A stretch of 48,390 nucleotides of DNA, taken from positions 1 to 48,390 of the forward strand of contig QHVC01000047.1 of NCBI GenBank assembly GCA_003222205.1, in the 5' to 3' direction. Below the pieces are notes generated by a model, which searched no databases, was not told where the DNA came from, and saw only the letters and a program-made list of their open reading frames with translations. The stretch comes from Gemmatimonadota bacterium (lineage in GTDB: Bacteria > Gemmatimonadota > Gemmatimonadetes > Gemmatimonadales > GWC2-71-9). A program made the translations under genes and the position numbers. Positions within the stretch are counted from its first letter, which is position 1. Each line of letters starts with the position of its first letter. Below are positions 16,834-26,328 of the stretch, one piece after another.

Positions 16834-18201
16834 TTGATCACGTCGAAGTGATTGAGATTACCAAGTTGGTCGAACCCTCGTTGCAGGATGCTTGTCACCT
16901 TTCCACCTTTGTCGACAATATAGGTGTAGATTGCGGAACTCACACGATCTCCGCCCTTTACGAACCTGTTGACCATCGCCCCACCACCCTCAAGCAGTTG
17001 GACGCCCCACTCCTCACCTCTGCCTGAGCTGAGGACGCCTTTGATGCCCCGGATCACCTCCGGTGCAGCATCGAGACCACGTAGCCCTGCACGGACCGCG
17101 GCCTTCGTACCTTGCACGGCTTCCCCGCCACCGGGAATCGCGTTTGCGCCGATTTCCACGGCCATGAGGCCAAAGGCTAGGCGGTTACCACGGGCTGCTT
17201 CTTTCGCGTGCTCATCGACGCTCGAGGCACCAAAGAGGAAAAACATGTTCGATACGAACTGCGCACCAACCGCCCCCCAGTAACCCTTTCCACCAATCTT
17301 TGCCCACACCAGATCATTGATGCAGGCGATGTCGTGCCAGGGACACAGCCCGAACGGATCTGCGAAGTTGACGGGATCCCCGCTGGCGAACCCATACAGG
17401 TTGAGCCCGCCCGCGAGCCCGATGGGATCTTCCTGCGTGAACCGCCCGGTCGCCGGATCCACGTAGCGGTTCCGGTGGAACTGCGTCCCCGTTCCATCCT
17501 CTCGCCCATGCGTCAGCGTGCCATACCACGAGGGGGCGATGGTATCGCTCGCCGCCAGGGCGACCGCGAACAGCTCCGGCTTCCACAGACGCCCCACGCA
17601 GCGCGACGGCTCCCCAGGCCACGGGCAGAGCACCGGCGCCCCATCGGCGAACGTGCTGTAGTCCGGCCGGCCCCGCCACGTCCAGTGCGGGATGACGGCG
17701 AACGGAGCCCACCAGTGCCGGGGGCCGTTCCACACCGTGTCCCCGTATGCGATGCGGATCACGCTGAGCGGCTGGTCGAGCGTGGCTCCGTAGGTGTAGG
17801 CGACCCGGCCGAGCAGCGGATTGCCATCGAAGAGCGTCAGGCCACTCAGCCAGGTCGCCACTGGCGGAGGGACACTGTCGTTCTCCAGGTCGTAGGCAGG
17901 TACGTTGCCACTCCAGCCCAGGCTGCCCGGGATCTGGATCTCGTAGAACTCTGATCACCGGCCCAGTCGGGTGCGTCGGCGTGTAGCCGCCGTCGGGGGT
18001 AACGGAGACGGTGTTCGTGACCCCGGTGTAGGTCGCCTGGACGGTGGCCGTCCCGATCCCGTCGCTCACTTGCCCGGAAACGACGTTCGAGCCTGCCTCC
18101 ACGGTGATGGTGAAATCACCGGATTGAAGGTCCGAGCAGGAGGGATTGGAACCGGGTTGCGTGGACCCAATCGTGCCGCCGTTCCAGCGGGTCTGCACCA
18201 C
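16830..18201 (-). pseudogene. RHS-3: RHS gene with internal deletion, tip preserved
   Basis: Two parts of an RHS-4-like gene are joined. Part one (18201 to about 17955) encodes WNGGTIGSTQPGSNPSCSD and the N-terminal Ig-like region through VSVTPDGGY. Part two (about 17953 to 16830) starts at EFYEIQIPGSLGWSGNVP and runs through the core DPATGRFTQEDPIGLAGG. The junction near 17953 lacks one base relative to RHS-4 (GATCAGAG against GACCAGGAG), so the halves are out of frame; most of the YD-repeat region is gone. The tip after FADPFGLCP is unique: a hydrophobic linker (GAVGAQFVSNMFFLFGAS), a Gly-rich pretoxin-like stretch and a short end domain, VSSAIYTYIVDKGGKVTSIL. The last could be a small nuclease fold, but I cannot assign it. 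This resembles the orphan tip/immunity cassettes known behind enterobacterial rhs genes. Confidence 0.8.
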
Positions 18202-18235
18202 CAGGCGGCATGCAGACCCGCAGCCCGCCAGCTAT

Positions 18236-18967
18236 CTAGGCGCCTCCGACGATGACGCGAGCGGAGTCGCTCTGCGGAGCGACTACGGGGTACTGGCGGA
18301 GCGATACCACGCTTCCCTGGGGATCGAACGCAAACTCCCACTTCACTAGTTCAGAGCCGCGATGCTCGCCGTCATAGAAGGCGATGAGGACGGTGCCCCG
18401 CCACCCGTTCGCAGGATCGCCGTTCAAGGCCGGCCCTGTTGCGCCCGTGATGGACGACAGATCTCCGACCAACTGCGACTTGGCCAGCCCTGTCAGGCCG
18501 TTCGGGTCATATAGCTTCGTGGAATTGCCAATGGGATTAACTGCCGATCCCAGTGCGAGCAGCCTTTTCCACACAGCGCGCCGACTCGGTAGAGGGACGG
18601 CGGGTAACGCGCGGATCCAGTCACCGAGGTTCGAGCACGTCCAGCCCGCGACGCGATAGGCGCTCTTGTCTATGACACCGGCCCGATAGAGCCGTCCGAG
18701 GCGTCCCTGCCTTGGCTCGAAGCGATACAGTCGCACTGAGGGTCCGAAGGGCGTGGGCTGCACACGGATCGTGACTTGCCCGCCTGGGGAAGCTACTGCG
18801 CCCGGAGGGAATGTCACCGAGCTATCGCGAGCCACCTCAGCAACAAGCGTGTCAAGCGCTGTCGGCGGTGGGCAGGAAGGCTGCTGATCCCGCCGGCCCA
18901 CCACCGGTAAGGGACTGGCAGTGAATAGCCAGATGATTTTGGCGACCCCTGAGCTGTACATGATCAT
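18236..18967 (-). CDS. Partner gene of RHS-4, function unknown
   Basis: 243 aa. The ATG at 18967-18965 overlaps the RHS-4 stop as ATGA; a longer form from 18991 would overlap RHS-4 by 28 nt. A hydrophobic start (MIMYSSGVAKIIWLFTASPLPVVG) suggests export or anchoring. The body has TLVAEVARDSSVTFPPGA, a glycine-rich GGQVTIRVQPTPFGPS and a C-terminal half with WEFAFDPQGSVVSLRQYP. I recognise no family. Coupled translation and a probable envelope location suggest an immunity protein or chaperone for the zincin-type tip of RHS-4. The 3' end abuts the broken N-terminal part of RHS-3. Confidence 0.6.
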   Translation of the reverse strand: MIMYSSGVAKIIWLFTASPLPVVGRRDQQPSCPPPTALDTLVAEVARDSSVTFPPGAVASPGGQVTIRVQPTPFGPSVRLYRFEPRQGRLGRLYRAGVIDKSAYRVAGWTCSNLGDWIRALPAVPLPSRRAVWKRLLALGSAVNPIGNSTKLYDPNGLTGLAKSQLVGDLSSITGATGPALNGDPANGWRGTVLIAFYDGEHRGSELVKWEFAFDPQGSVVSLRQYPVVAPQSDSARVIVGGA

Positions 18968-21900
18968 CTGCAAGGTCCTCCCGTTTCGCACGTCACCTTG
19001 CTTACAACCTTGTCCACCTGCGCCTGGGAAGAAGCCTTGTAGCCTTGCTCCCAGAGAATCCCGTGTGCGAATTCGTGGACTTGAATGTTACCCAGAGTGG
19101 GGTTTCCACCTTGTGCCCTAGCCATGGTCACCAGGTCTTGATTGCCTAGATCCTTCATGCTCACATACGCATCTATGTGCGCGATTGGAGTATCTGGACT
19201 CTTTGCAGGGTCGAATGCGCTCCCCTGAGCGTCGCGAGCCACAGTTGCCCCAAAAGCCTCACCGCCTTTGCTCGATTCGTAAACGCTGACGTTCGTTTGC
19301 TGCAGCACGAACTCCGGCTGACTTGACTTGCTCGCTTCTGCCACCAGACCGCGGAGGTACGGGCTTGACTGCACCATACGGTTCCAGCTAGCTGTAAAAT
19401 GCGGATCGCCTTCAACTCTGAAGCACGGAGGGTGCGGACACAGCCCGAATGGATCGCTGAAACTTAGGGGATCTCCCCCCGCGAAGCCATAGAGGTTCAT
19501 CCCCCCCGCGAGCCCGATCGGATCTTCCTGCGTGAACCGCCCGGTCGCCGGGTCCACGTAGCGGTTGCGGTGGTATTGCGTCCCGGTCCCGTCTTCCTTC
19601 CCATGCGTCAGCGTGCCGTACCACGACGGCGTGATCGTATCGCTCGCGGCTAGCATTACCGCGAACAACTCCGGCTTCCACAGGCGCCCAACGCAGCGCG
19701 ACGGCTCCCCCTGCCAAGGACAGAGCACCGGCGCCCCGTCGGCGAACGTGCTGTAGTCCGGGCGGCCCCGCCACGTCCAGTGCGGGATGACGGCGAACGG
19801 AGCCCACCAGTGCCGGGGGCCGTTCCACACCGTGTCCCCATAGGCGATGCGGATCACGCTGAGCGGCTGGTCGAGCGTGGCTCCGTAGGTGTAGGCGAGC
19901 CGGCCGAGCAGCGGATTGCCATCGAAGAGCGTCAGGCCACTCAGCCAGGTCGCCACTGGCGGAGGGACACTGTCGTTCTCCAGGTCGTAGGCAGGTACGT
20001 TGCCACTCCAGGCCAGGCTGCCCGGCATCTGGATCTCGTAGAGCTCCTGGTCGCCGGCCCACACCGTGCGGCGGATCGTGCCCAGGTCGCACGCATGTGG
20101 GTTGCCCTGACCGATGCCCAGTTCAGAGCTGCATTCCCGCCGCGCCCGCACCAAGACACGGCGCCCCAGCGCGTCGTAGCGATACTGCTCGAACGTCATC
20201 TTGAACGGCCGGTCATCCGGCCCGCCCCCGACCCAGCGGTACTCGGCGACCTTGAGCCGACCGTCCGCCGCATACCACGAGGCGCGGTCTTCCCGGCTTG
20301 CCGATGACGACACCTGATAGGTGAAAACGGTGCTGCCAGCGGCGTCGTACCAGACCGTATCCGTACTCTGAGCATTGTCGGACCCCCGGAGTCGTCCGGT
20401 CGGTGGGCCGCCCGCGAGCGGAGCGAACCGGTAGTGGCCGCCCCCGTTCGAAATGCCCTTCATGCCCACGCTCGGGGTGACATTGGTGGTGATCGCGGTG
20501 TTGAAGGTATTGCCGAGCGCGTCGTCGCTCGAGACCTCCGTTGAGAAGATGCGGCCACCCTGCGAGCAGTTTGTGCTCCCCGGTGCAGACGAAGCAAGCT
20601 GGTGCATGTGACCGAGGCCGCCATAGGTGACGTTGGCGGTATCCTTCCAGCAGACTGCATCCAGTGCCGCTGAGACCCGTTCGGCGTCCGCGTACTGCAT
20701 CGTGGTGCGGCGCAGTGTCGGGTCAGGGTTGCGGTTGGGGGACGAACTGTTGTTGACCACGGTGTCCGCTACCAGGCGGCCGTCCGCGTCATACCCGTAG
20801 TGCCCACTGACAAGGCCGGGGAGATCTAGGCGAATCGGATTGTTCCGGCTGTTATAGGTGTAAGTGAACGCGTCCCCGAGCGCGTCGGTCACCGTCTCCA
20901 GGGCGCCAGTGAGCGCGTTATACGTGTAGCGGGTGCTGTCGGCGACGTTTCCGCCAACCTTGGGCGCCAGCTGCGTCGGGTGCTTGAGGACCAGGAGCCG
21001 CCCGGAGAGGTCGTACCGGTAGGCGACGCCATAGACGTGCTTCGTCGTATCCTGACCTAGGAACGTGCGGACCTTCAGGGTATCGCTCTTGATGCGGCCG
21101 TCGTTGAAATAGGATCGCCTGATCCAGGCGTCATCATTGTCGGCGGTTAGCAAGTTACCCATGGAGTTATAGGTGAATCGCGCCGTCTCCCCCGAGATGA
21201 CGAAGGTGTCCGGCGGCGTCTGCTGCATGCCGATCAATGAACAGACGTCGGGGCCCGTGTCCGTGGGATACCACGGATACGAGACGAGGCACCCACGGAT
21301 CGGAACCGTCGCGATCCCCACCCCGGCGATGCGCGCATAGGACACGTTGGGGACAACGCGTTGCCGCAGGCGATTCAGTGCATCATAAACCATCGTGATG
21401 TGGTGGCCCCGCCGAGTGACGACCTCCACAGGATTTCCCGCCGGATCGTAGCGTGTCGTTTCCGCGATGTTGTCCGGGCTGATCTCGACGATCTTTCGTC
21501 CCGCGGCGTCGTACTGCCACCTCGTCGTGATCGTCCCGACAGCAGCCGAGTCCGGCTCCGACGAGCGCTGAAGGCTGTCGGGCTGGCCCTCCGCGTTGTA
21601 GAAGGTGCGCACGACGAGCTTCTGCGCCGCAGCACCAGAGACGGCCGGCCCGTACGACGCGCTGCGAATGATCAAACCGCGCTGATCGTAGTAGGTGGAG
21701 TCGTCGCGATAGACACTGCTCACCGGGGAGTGGGCGAGCGTGGGGCGCCCGATCCGGTCGGAGACATACGTGGTCTGGTAGCCCAGCGGCGAGCGGCTCA
21801 GGGCCAGATTCCCGCGGATGTCATAGGCCACCGAGTCCTTGTTCCCCAACGCATCGGTGATTGTCTTGAGGAGGCCGCCTGGGGTCGCGATCGGGTTCCC

Positions 21901-24441
21901 GGATGGGTAGTAGCCGAAGTTCACGCGGCTGGAGACCCCTCGTCCGTCCTGCTGCCAGAGGCGGTTGCCGTTCGAGGCGTCGTAACCGAACTGGGTGATC
22001 TCCCCGGTTGGCAGGGTGATCTCGGTCACGCGATCCCACGTCTGGTCCCACTGATACTGCGTCGTGGCGTGCTGCCCCGGCGCGTAGAGGCTCGTGTCAG
22101 TCGAGGCCGCGAGGTTGCCCCGCGCGTCGTAAGAGGCGCCGATGATGCGGCCGTTCGGGTACTGAATCCGTGTGGCCAGAGCCGGCCACCGAGAGTCGGT
22201 CCGATCGATCATCGTGATGTGCGAATAAGAATCTCGGACCTTAGTCACCTCACCAAATCGGTCTACCCAGAAGTGCATCACGTCGGCGCTGTCTGTCCTC
22301 GGACCGTCGAAGATTGCGTAGGCGCTCTCGGGTGCGACGAGCGTCGGGCTGCACGCCGCGAGTCCGCGGACGTCAGCCGTGCAGAAGTTCAGGATGATCG
22401 AGTCGGCGCCAGGAACGCCGAGACGGCTCGACGAGAGCCGGTAGGCAGCATCGTAGACGAACGACGTCAGCGTGCTGCGGCGGTCTCGGCGCCCGACGAT
22501 ACGGTTGCTGCCGCCGGTGAGGTACGCAAAGACGACCGGCGAAGCGGTCGGGTCCGTGATCTTGAGTGAGTCGCCGATCCAGGTGAGCGTCGTCACCCGG
22601 AACGTGCCAGGAGCGGAATCTGGGACGGAGACAGCTGCCAGTCGGGTCGGCGTGCCAGTGTAGGAGAACGTGAACTTGAGGGTCGTATCCCCCGGCGGCG
22701 TGATCCGGACGAGGAACCCCGCCGAATCGGTGAAGGTCGTGACGTAGCCGACGCGATTCGTCGTGCGACTGTGCTTGCCGGTTGAGGCGAAGGTGACCTT
22801 CACTCCTCCCGGTACGAGGCGGACCCACTCCCCGGTCGTCGTGTGGAGCAACGTGTCCGGGTCGGCCAGCGGCGGGCCTGCGTAGGCTGTATCCGCCCCG
22901 CGGGGCCCGATGCGCTCGTAGCGCCGAGCGCTGCCGTCGCCGCCCACCCACAGCACGCTCGTGTCGGCGAGGAAGAAAAGCTGCTCGTACCCGGCCAACC
23001 ACCACCCCGCGCCGAATGCGCTGTTGGCGCGGTTCACGATCGGCACTTTACCCGAGAAGGTGGTGAGAACCGTATTGCTCTGCCCCGTGATGCGGCGGAT
23101 CTCGAGCGTATAGGCATACACGCCGGTGCTGAGGCTCGCTGCGTCGAACCCCACAACGACCCGTCGCGTTTGTCCAGCGCTTCCCCAGGCGGTGCCCGCC
23201 CAGGTCTGCATGTAATTCACGCTGTTCACGGTGAGCGTCGCCTGCACGGTGGTGGGCAAGGGATCGCCTACCGGGAGCGTCACGTCCGCCGTGACCAGCG
23301 GGTACGGGTGCGCCGCTTGGCTACCGTACAGGAGCGTGGGGGCGCGGGTCTTGTTGAGGGTGCGAATCGCTGCCAGCCCATGCACGAGTCGCAGATCGCC
23401 GCACTCGAAAGCCGCGCTCGGCCCAGCCGCGATGGTGAGACACAGCGCTCGGTCCGTGACGGGCCCGGCCGGCGCCACCGTCAGATTCACCCAGCCGGAA
23501 TCCTTCTTGGTGGCGTCGGAGGTCGCTACGGCGGTGAGCTTAACGGTCCCAGTCGCCCCGGCCGCCCCCACACTGTAGCTCACGTCGGCGGTCCCCGTCG
23601 CGCCCGTCCCCAGTGGGATCGACGCTGGCGTGACGGCACAGCCGGTCGCTGTCCCCGAACACGCGGGGGTCAACGTGTAGGTCGTGGTCGGCGAGAGGTA
23701 GTTCTGGATGGCGAACCGCTGGGTGGCGAGCGACTTCGCTGCGGGGACTGCCGTTCCGGCGTCCGGTGTGACCACCACCGGTATGGCCGTGACGCTGTAC
23801 GAGCCCACGTCTGAGGAACGGCCACCCGCGCTCAACGTCAGCGTGCCATTCGTCCCACCGAGGTTGAAGGTCACGTTCACATTGCCACTCGCGCCGACCC
23901 CGAGCGTCATGCTAGCCGGACTGACCGATCCACAGGTCACACCGCCTGTCGCCGAACACTGCAGTCCATAGGTGTCTGAGACGTTGCCGGTATTGGTGAC
24001 GGTGAACGAAACGGTGTTGGGACCGCTGTTCGCCGGGAGGGAGGTGGCCTGCGCATCGGGCGACACGGATACGGCGTCAATCTCATTGTACCTCGCCTCG
24101 ACATACGCCGTACCGAGGTTATCCGACACCTGCGCCGACACGGTGTTGAGCCCAGGCTGGATCGTGACCGTGAAGTCCCCCGACTGGAAGTCAGAGCACA
24201 AGGGGTTGGAACCGGGCATCGTGTTGCCGATCGTCCCCCCGTTGAACCACACGGTTCCCCAGGAGTCGAAGAATCCACCGTTGCTACAGAACTCGACGTG
24301 AACTTGGACCTGGCTGCCAACAGGATACGTCCCGCTGGCGGGGGTGATGGAACCATTCGGCGGAGCCTGGGCGGCCGCGGGTAAGGCATTGCTCAGGAGC
24401 GCAAGGAAGAGGGGCAGCGAAAGGGCCGAGGGGAATGGCAT
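18964..24441 (-). CDS. RHS-4: giant secreted RHS/YD-repeat protein with HEFAH tip
   Basis: 1825 aa from ATG 24441; the frame extends to 24606, but only this start gives a signal peptide (MPFPSALSLPLFLALLSNA, then ALPAAAQ) and it lies 51 nt after the -24/-12 element. Order: two to three Ig-like domains (residues about 30-310, with CSDFQSGDFTVTIQPG and SVSPASMTLGVGASGNV), a domain beginning LCLTIAAGPSAAFECGDLRLVHG, about 950 residues of YD repeats, then the core DPATGRFTQEDPIGLAGG and SDPFGLCP. The tip of about 145 residues contains GNIQVHEFAHGILWEQGYK; HEFAH near residue 1789 is an HExxH motif, so a zinc metallopeptidase effector is plausible. RHS-6 has the same architecture and a different tip. 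The gene is divergent from the T2SS operon, with a shared control region of about 390 bp. Confidence 0.9.
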   Translation of the reverse strand: MPFPSALSLPLFLALLSNALPAAAQAPPNGSITPASGTYPVGSQVQVHVEFCSNGGFFDSWGTVWFNGGTIGNTMPGSNPLCSDFQSGDFTVTIQPGLNTVSAQVSDNLGTAYVEARYNEIDAVSVSPDAQATSLPANSGPNTVSFTVTNTGNVSDTYGLQCSATGGVTCGSVSPASMTLGVGASGNVNVTFNLGGTNGTLTLSAGGRSSDVGSYSVTAIPVVVTPDAGTAVPAAKSLATQRFAIQNYLSPTTTYTLTPACSGTATGCAVTPASIPLGTGATGTADVSYSVGAAGATGTVKLTAVATSDATKKDSGWVNLTVAPAGPVTDRALCLTIAAGPSAAFECGDLRLVHGLAAIRTLNKTRAPTLLYGSQAAHPYPLVTADVTLPVGDPLPTTVQATLTVNSVNYMQTWAGTAWGSAGQTRRVVVGFDAASLSTGVYAYTLEIRRITGQSNTVLTTFSGKVPIVNRANSAFGAGWWLAGYEQLFFLADTSVLWVGGDGSARRYERIGPRGADTAYAGPPLADPDTLLHTTTGEWVRLVPGGVKVTFASTGKHSRTTNRVGYVTTFTDSAGFLVRITPPGDTTLKFTFSYTGTPTRLAAVSVPDSAPGTFRVTTLTWIGDSLKITDPTASPVVFAYLTGGSNRIVGRRDRRSTLTSFVYDAAYRLSSSRLGVPGADSIILNFCTADVRGLAACSPTLVAPESAYAIFDGPRTDSADVMHFWVDRFGEVTKVRDSYSHITMIDRTDSRWPALATRIQYPNGRIIGASYDARGNLAASTDTSLYAPGQHATTQYQWDQTWDRVTEITLPTGEITQFGYDASNGNRLWQQDGRGVSSRVNFGYYPSGNPIATPGGLLKTITDALGNKDSVAYDIRGNLALSRSPLGYQTTYVSDRIGRPTLAHSPVSSVYRDDSTYYDQRGLIIRSASYGPAVSGAAAQKLVVRTFYNAEGQPDSLQRSSEPDSAAVGTITTRWQYDAAGRKIVEISPDNIAETTRYDPAGNPVEVVTRRGHHITMVYDALNRLRQRVVPNVSYARIAGVGIATVPIRGCLVSYPWYPTDTGPDVCSLIGMQQTPPDTFVISGETARFTYNSMGNLLTADNDDAWIRRSYFNDGRIKSDTLKVRTFLGQDTTKHVYGVAYRYDLSGRLLVLKHPTQLAPKVGGNVADSTRYTYNALTGALETVTDALGDAFTYTYNSRNNPIRLDLPGLVSGHYGYDADGRLVADTVVNNSSSPNRNPDPTLRRTTMQYADAERVSAALDAVCWKDTANVTYGGLGHMHQLASSAPGSTNCSQGGRIFSTEVSSDDALGNTFNTAITTNVTPSVGMKGISNGGGHYRFAPLAGGPPTGRLRGSDNAQSTDTVWYDAAGSTVFTYQVSSSASREDRASWYAADGRLKVAEYRWVGGGPDDRPFKMTFEQYRYDALGRRVLVRARRECSSELGIGQGNPHACDLGTIRRTVWAGDQELYEIQMPGSLAWSGNVPAYDLENDSVPPPVATWLSGLTLFDGNPLLGRLAYTYGATLDQPLSVIRIAYGDTVWNGPRHWWAPFAVIPHWTWRGRPDYSTFADGAPVLCPWQGEPSRCVGRLWKPELFAVMLAASDTITPSWYGTLTHGKEDGTGTQYHRNRYVDPATGRFTQEDPIGLAGGMNLYGFAGGDPLSFSDPFGLCPHPPCFRVEGDPHFTASWNRMVQSSPYLRGLVAEASKSSQPEFVLQQTNVSVYESSKGGEAFGATVARDAQGSAFDPAKSPDTPIAHIDAYVSMKDLGNQDLVTMARAQGGNPTLGNIQVHEFAHGILWEQGYKASSQAQVDKVVSKVTCETGGPCR

Positions 24442-24492
24442 GCGGGCGCTGACCACGGGCGGACTCCGGCAAGGAGGTTCGCCCCGGCAAAA

Positions 24493-24506
24493 GCATACGC
24501 CGTGCC
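24493..24506 (-). promoter_or_regulatory. Sigma-54-type -24/-12 promoter for RHS-4
   Basis: Minus-strand AAGGCACGGCGTATGCTT: GG at 24506-24505, GC at 24494-24493, 10 nt between, and good agreement with GGCACG at -24 and TGCT at -12. Confidence 0.7.
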
Positions 24507-24631
24507 TTGCTGCGCCCTCCCCGCGTCGAACGCGCGAAATGCGTTCCCCCGCAATGAAATCCGGCCCCGCGGCGCACCCGGAACCGACTCGGCAAAGAGC
24601 CGCCAACTATGACATTCGAGCCCTCCAAATG

Positions 24632-24718
24632 CATAGCACTATGCCTTCGGCCGAACTCGTGCGGGAAACGGGCGTCGGCAGCTATGCAATTCGGCCCTCC
24701 GAAATGCATAGTGCTATG
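24632..24718. promoter_or_regulatory. Two CATAG-CTATG dyads between RHS-4 and gspE
   Basis: CATAGCACTATG (24632-24643) and CATAGTGCTATG (24707-24718) are reverse complements of each other and each is nearly palindromic. They lie 75 bp apart. Each is preceded by a CCCTCC(G)AAATG sequence, so the repeated unit is longer than the dyad. The second is about 70 bp from the gspE promoter, the first about 130 bp from the RHS-4 promoter: suitable positions for sites of a sigma-54 activator serving both directions. Confidence 0.7.
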
Positions 24719-24785
24719 ACATTCGCCTCGTCGGACCCACGATTTCCCTTCATTAGTGCAGTGACCTTCCAAATGCGACCGGCTC

Positions 24786-24799
24786 GGCACGCTCGTTGC
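24786..24799 (+). promoter_or_regulatory. Sigma-54-type -24/-12 promoter for the T2SS operon
   Basis: TCGGCACGCTCGTTGCCT: GG at 24786-24787, GC at 24798-24799. GGCACG and TTGC match the consensus best of the seven sites found. It lies 35 nt before the gspE ATG at 24835. Confidence 0.75.
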
Positions 24800-24834
24800 C
24801 TCCGATACAAGCGGTGCCAACCCGGGCTACCGCG

Positions 24835-26328
24835 ATGGACACAGCGCTTATCCCCAAGCTCTCCCTCCCCGATTCCTTCGACTCGGGCTACCTGGAATTC
24901 AACGGCATCCTCCCCCTCGAGGTTGCCGAGGGGAAGCTCCGCGTCGCCGTCGCCGGCGAGCCCGCGATCGAGGTCCTCGACGACCTCGAGATGTCCTTCG
25001 GCGTCCCGCTGGTACTGCTTCCGGTAAGCAAAGAAGAGCTGCTGGACGGCGTCCGCCGCGCCTACGCGGCCGCCGAGTCGGTGGTCGAACTGGTGAAAGA
25101 TCTCGACGGCGTGGTCGGGACAGGGATCGAGGGCAGCGACGCGCCGCTCGCCGACGCCCGCGACCTCGCCAACCAGCCGCCGGTCATCCGCTTCGTGAAC
25201 CTCCTGATCAAGGAAGCGCACGAGGCCCGCGCGTCGGACATCCACCTAGAGTCCACCCGGGATGGATTGCACGCCCGCTTCCGGATCGACGGAGTGCTGA
25301 CCGATGTGCCTAGCCCTCCCAAGGGGCTGCAGGCGGCTGTCGTCTCCCGCGTGAAGCTGCTCGCCGAGCTGGACATCGCCGAGCGGCGCCAGCCGCAGGA
25401 CGGACGTATCCGCGTCCGGCTCGAAGAACGGGAACTGGACCTCCGGGTCTCGACGGTGCCGACGCTGTACGGGGAGTCGGTGGTGCTGCGGCTCTTGGAC
25501 CGCGGCGGCCGGCCCGTCGCGCTCGAAGAGCTGGGGATGGCGCCCGAGACGGTGGACCGCTTCCGCCGCCTCGCCGAGCGGCCGCACGGGATCGTGCTGG
25601 CGACGGGGCCCACCGGCAGCGGTAAGACGACGACGCTGTACGCGGCCCTCGGCCTCCGCCCGCGAAGCGCTGAGAAGATCATCACGGTCGAGGACCCAGT
25701 CGAATACCACCTCGAGGGCGTCACACAGGTGCCGGTGAACCGCAAGGCCGGGATGACCTTCGCCACCGCGCTGCGCAGCCTGCTGCGCCAGGACCCCGAC
25801 GTGCTGATGGTGGGCGAGATGCGAGACCCCGAAACGGCGGAGATCGCCGTGCAGGCGGCGATGACGGGGCACCTGGTGTTCTCGACCCTGCACACTAACG
25901 ACGCGCTCAGCGCCGTGGGGCGACTCCTGGACCTGAAGGTCGAGGCGTACCTCGTCGCGGCAACGCTCGAGGGCGTGTTGGCCCAGCGTTTGGTGCGCCG
26001 CATCTGCCCCGACTGCCGCGAGCGTTACACCCCGGACCCGCAGGCCGTCGCCCTGCTTGCCAATAAGCCAGTCGGGAACGTCACGCTACAGCGCGGCCGC
26101 GGCTGCGAGTCCTGTCGCAATACGGGCTACAAAGGGCGCACGGGGATCTTCGAGGTGCTGGTCGTAACCGATGAATTCAAGCGCGAGTTCGGCGGCGCGC
26201 CGTCGTTGCCGCGGCTGCGTGATGTCGCGAAGGAGGCGGGCATGCGCACGCTGCGCGAGGACGGCTGGGCGAAAGTGCAGGCGGGGCTGACGACGGTCGA
26301 GGAGGTGCTGCGTGTCACGGAACACTAG
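24835..26328 (+). CDS. gspE: T2SS ATPase GspE
   Basis: 497 aa from ATG 24835; an upstream TTG at 24796 would overlap the -12 box. It has a short N1-type domain (about 1-80), then the PilB/GspE core: Walker A GPTGSGKTTTL (about 257-267), the Asp box with VEDPVEYHLEGVTQV, Walker B VLMVGEMRDPE (about 322-332) and FSTLHTNDA. The zinc-binding tetracysteine module is CPDCRE (about 390) and CESCRNTGYKGRTG (about 423). The protein powers pseudopilus assembly at the inner membrane with GspF and GspL. It is the first gene of a tightly packed operon; its stop overlaps the GTG start region of gspG. No frameshift is seen. Confidence 0.95.
   Translation: MDTALIPKLSLPDSFDSGYLEFNGILPLEVAEGKLRVAVAGEPAIEVLDDLEMSFGVPLVLLPVSKEELLDGVRRAYAAAESVVELVKDLDGVVGTGIEGSDAPLADARDLANQPPVIRFVNLLIKEAHEARASDIHLESTRDGLHARFRIDGVLTDVPSPPKGLQAAVVSRVKLLAELDIAERRQPQDGRIRVRLEERELDLRVSTVPTLYGESVVLRLLDRGGRPVALEELGMAPETVDRFRRLAERPHGIVLATGPTGSGKTTTLYAALGLRPRSAEKIITVEDPVEYHLEGVTQVPVNRKAGMTFATALRSLLRQDPDVLMVGEMRDPETAEIAVQAAMTGHLVFSTLHTNDALSAVGRLLDLKVEAYLVAATLEGVLAQRLVRRICPDCRERYTPDPQAVALLANKPVGNVTLQRGRGCESCRNTGYKGRTGIFEVLVVTDEFKREFGGAPSLPRLRDVAKEAGMRTLREDGWAKVQAGLTTVEEVLRVTEH

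Noticed and set aside
24441-24606. N-terminal extension of RHS-4 up to 24606
   Set aside because: The extra 55 residues are Arg/Cys-rich, precede a clear signal peptide and cover the proposed promoter.
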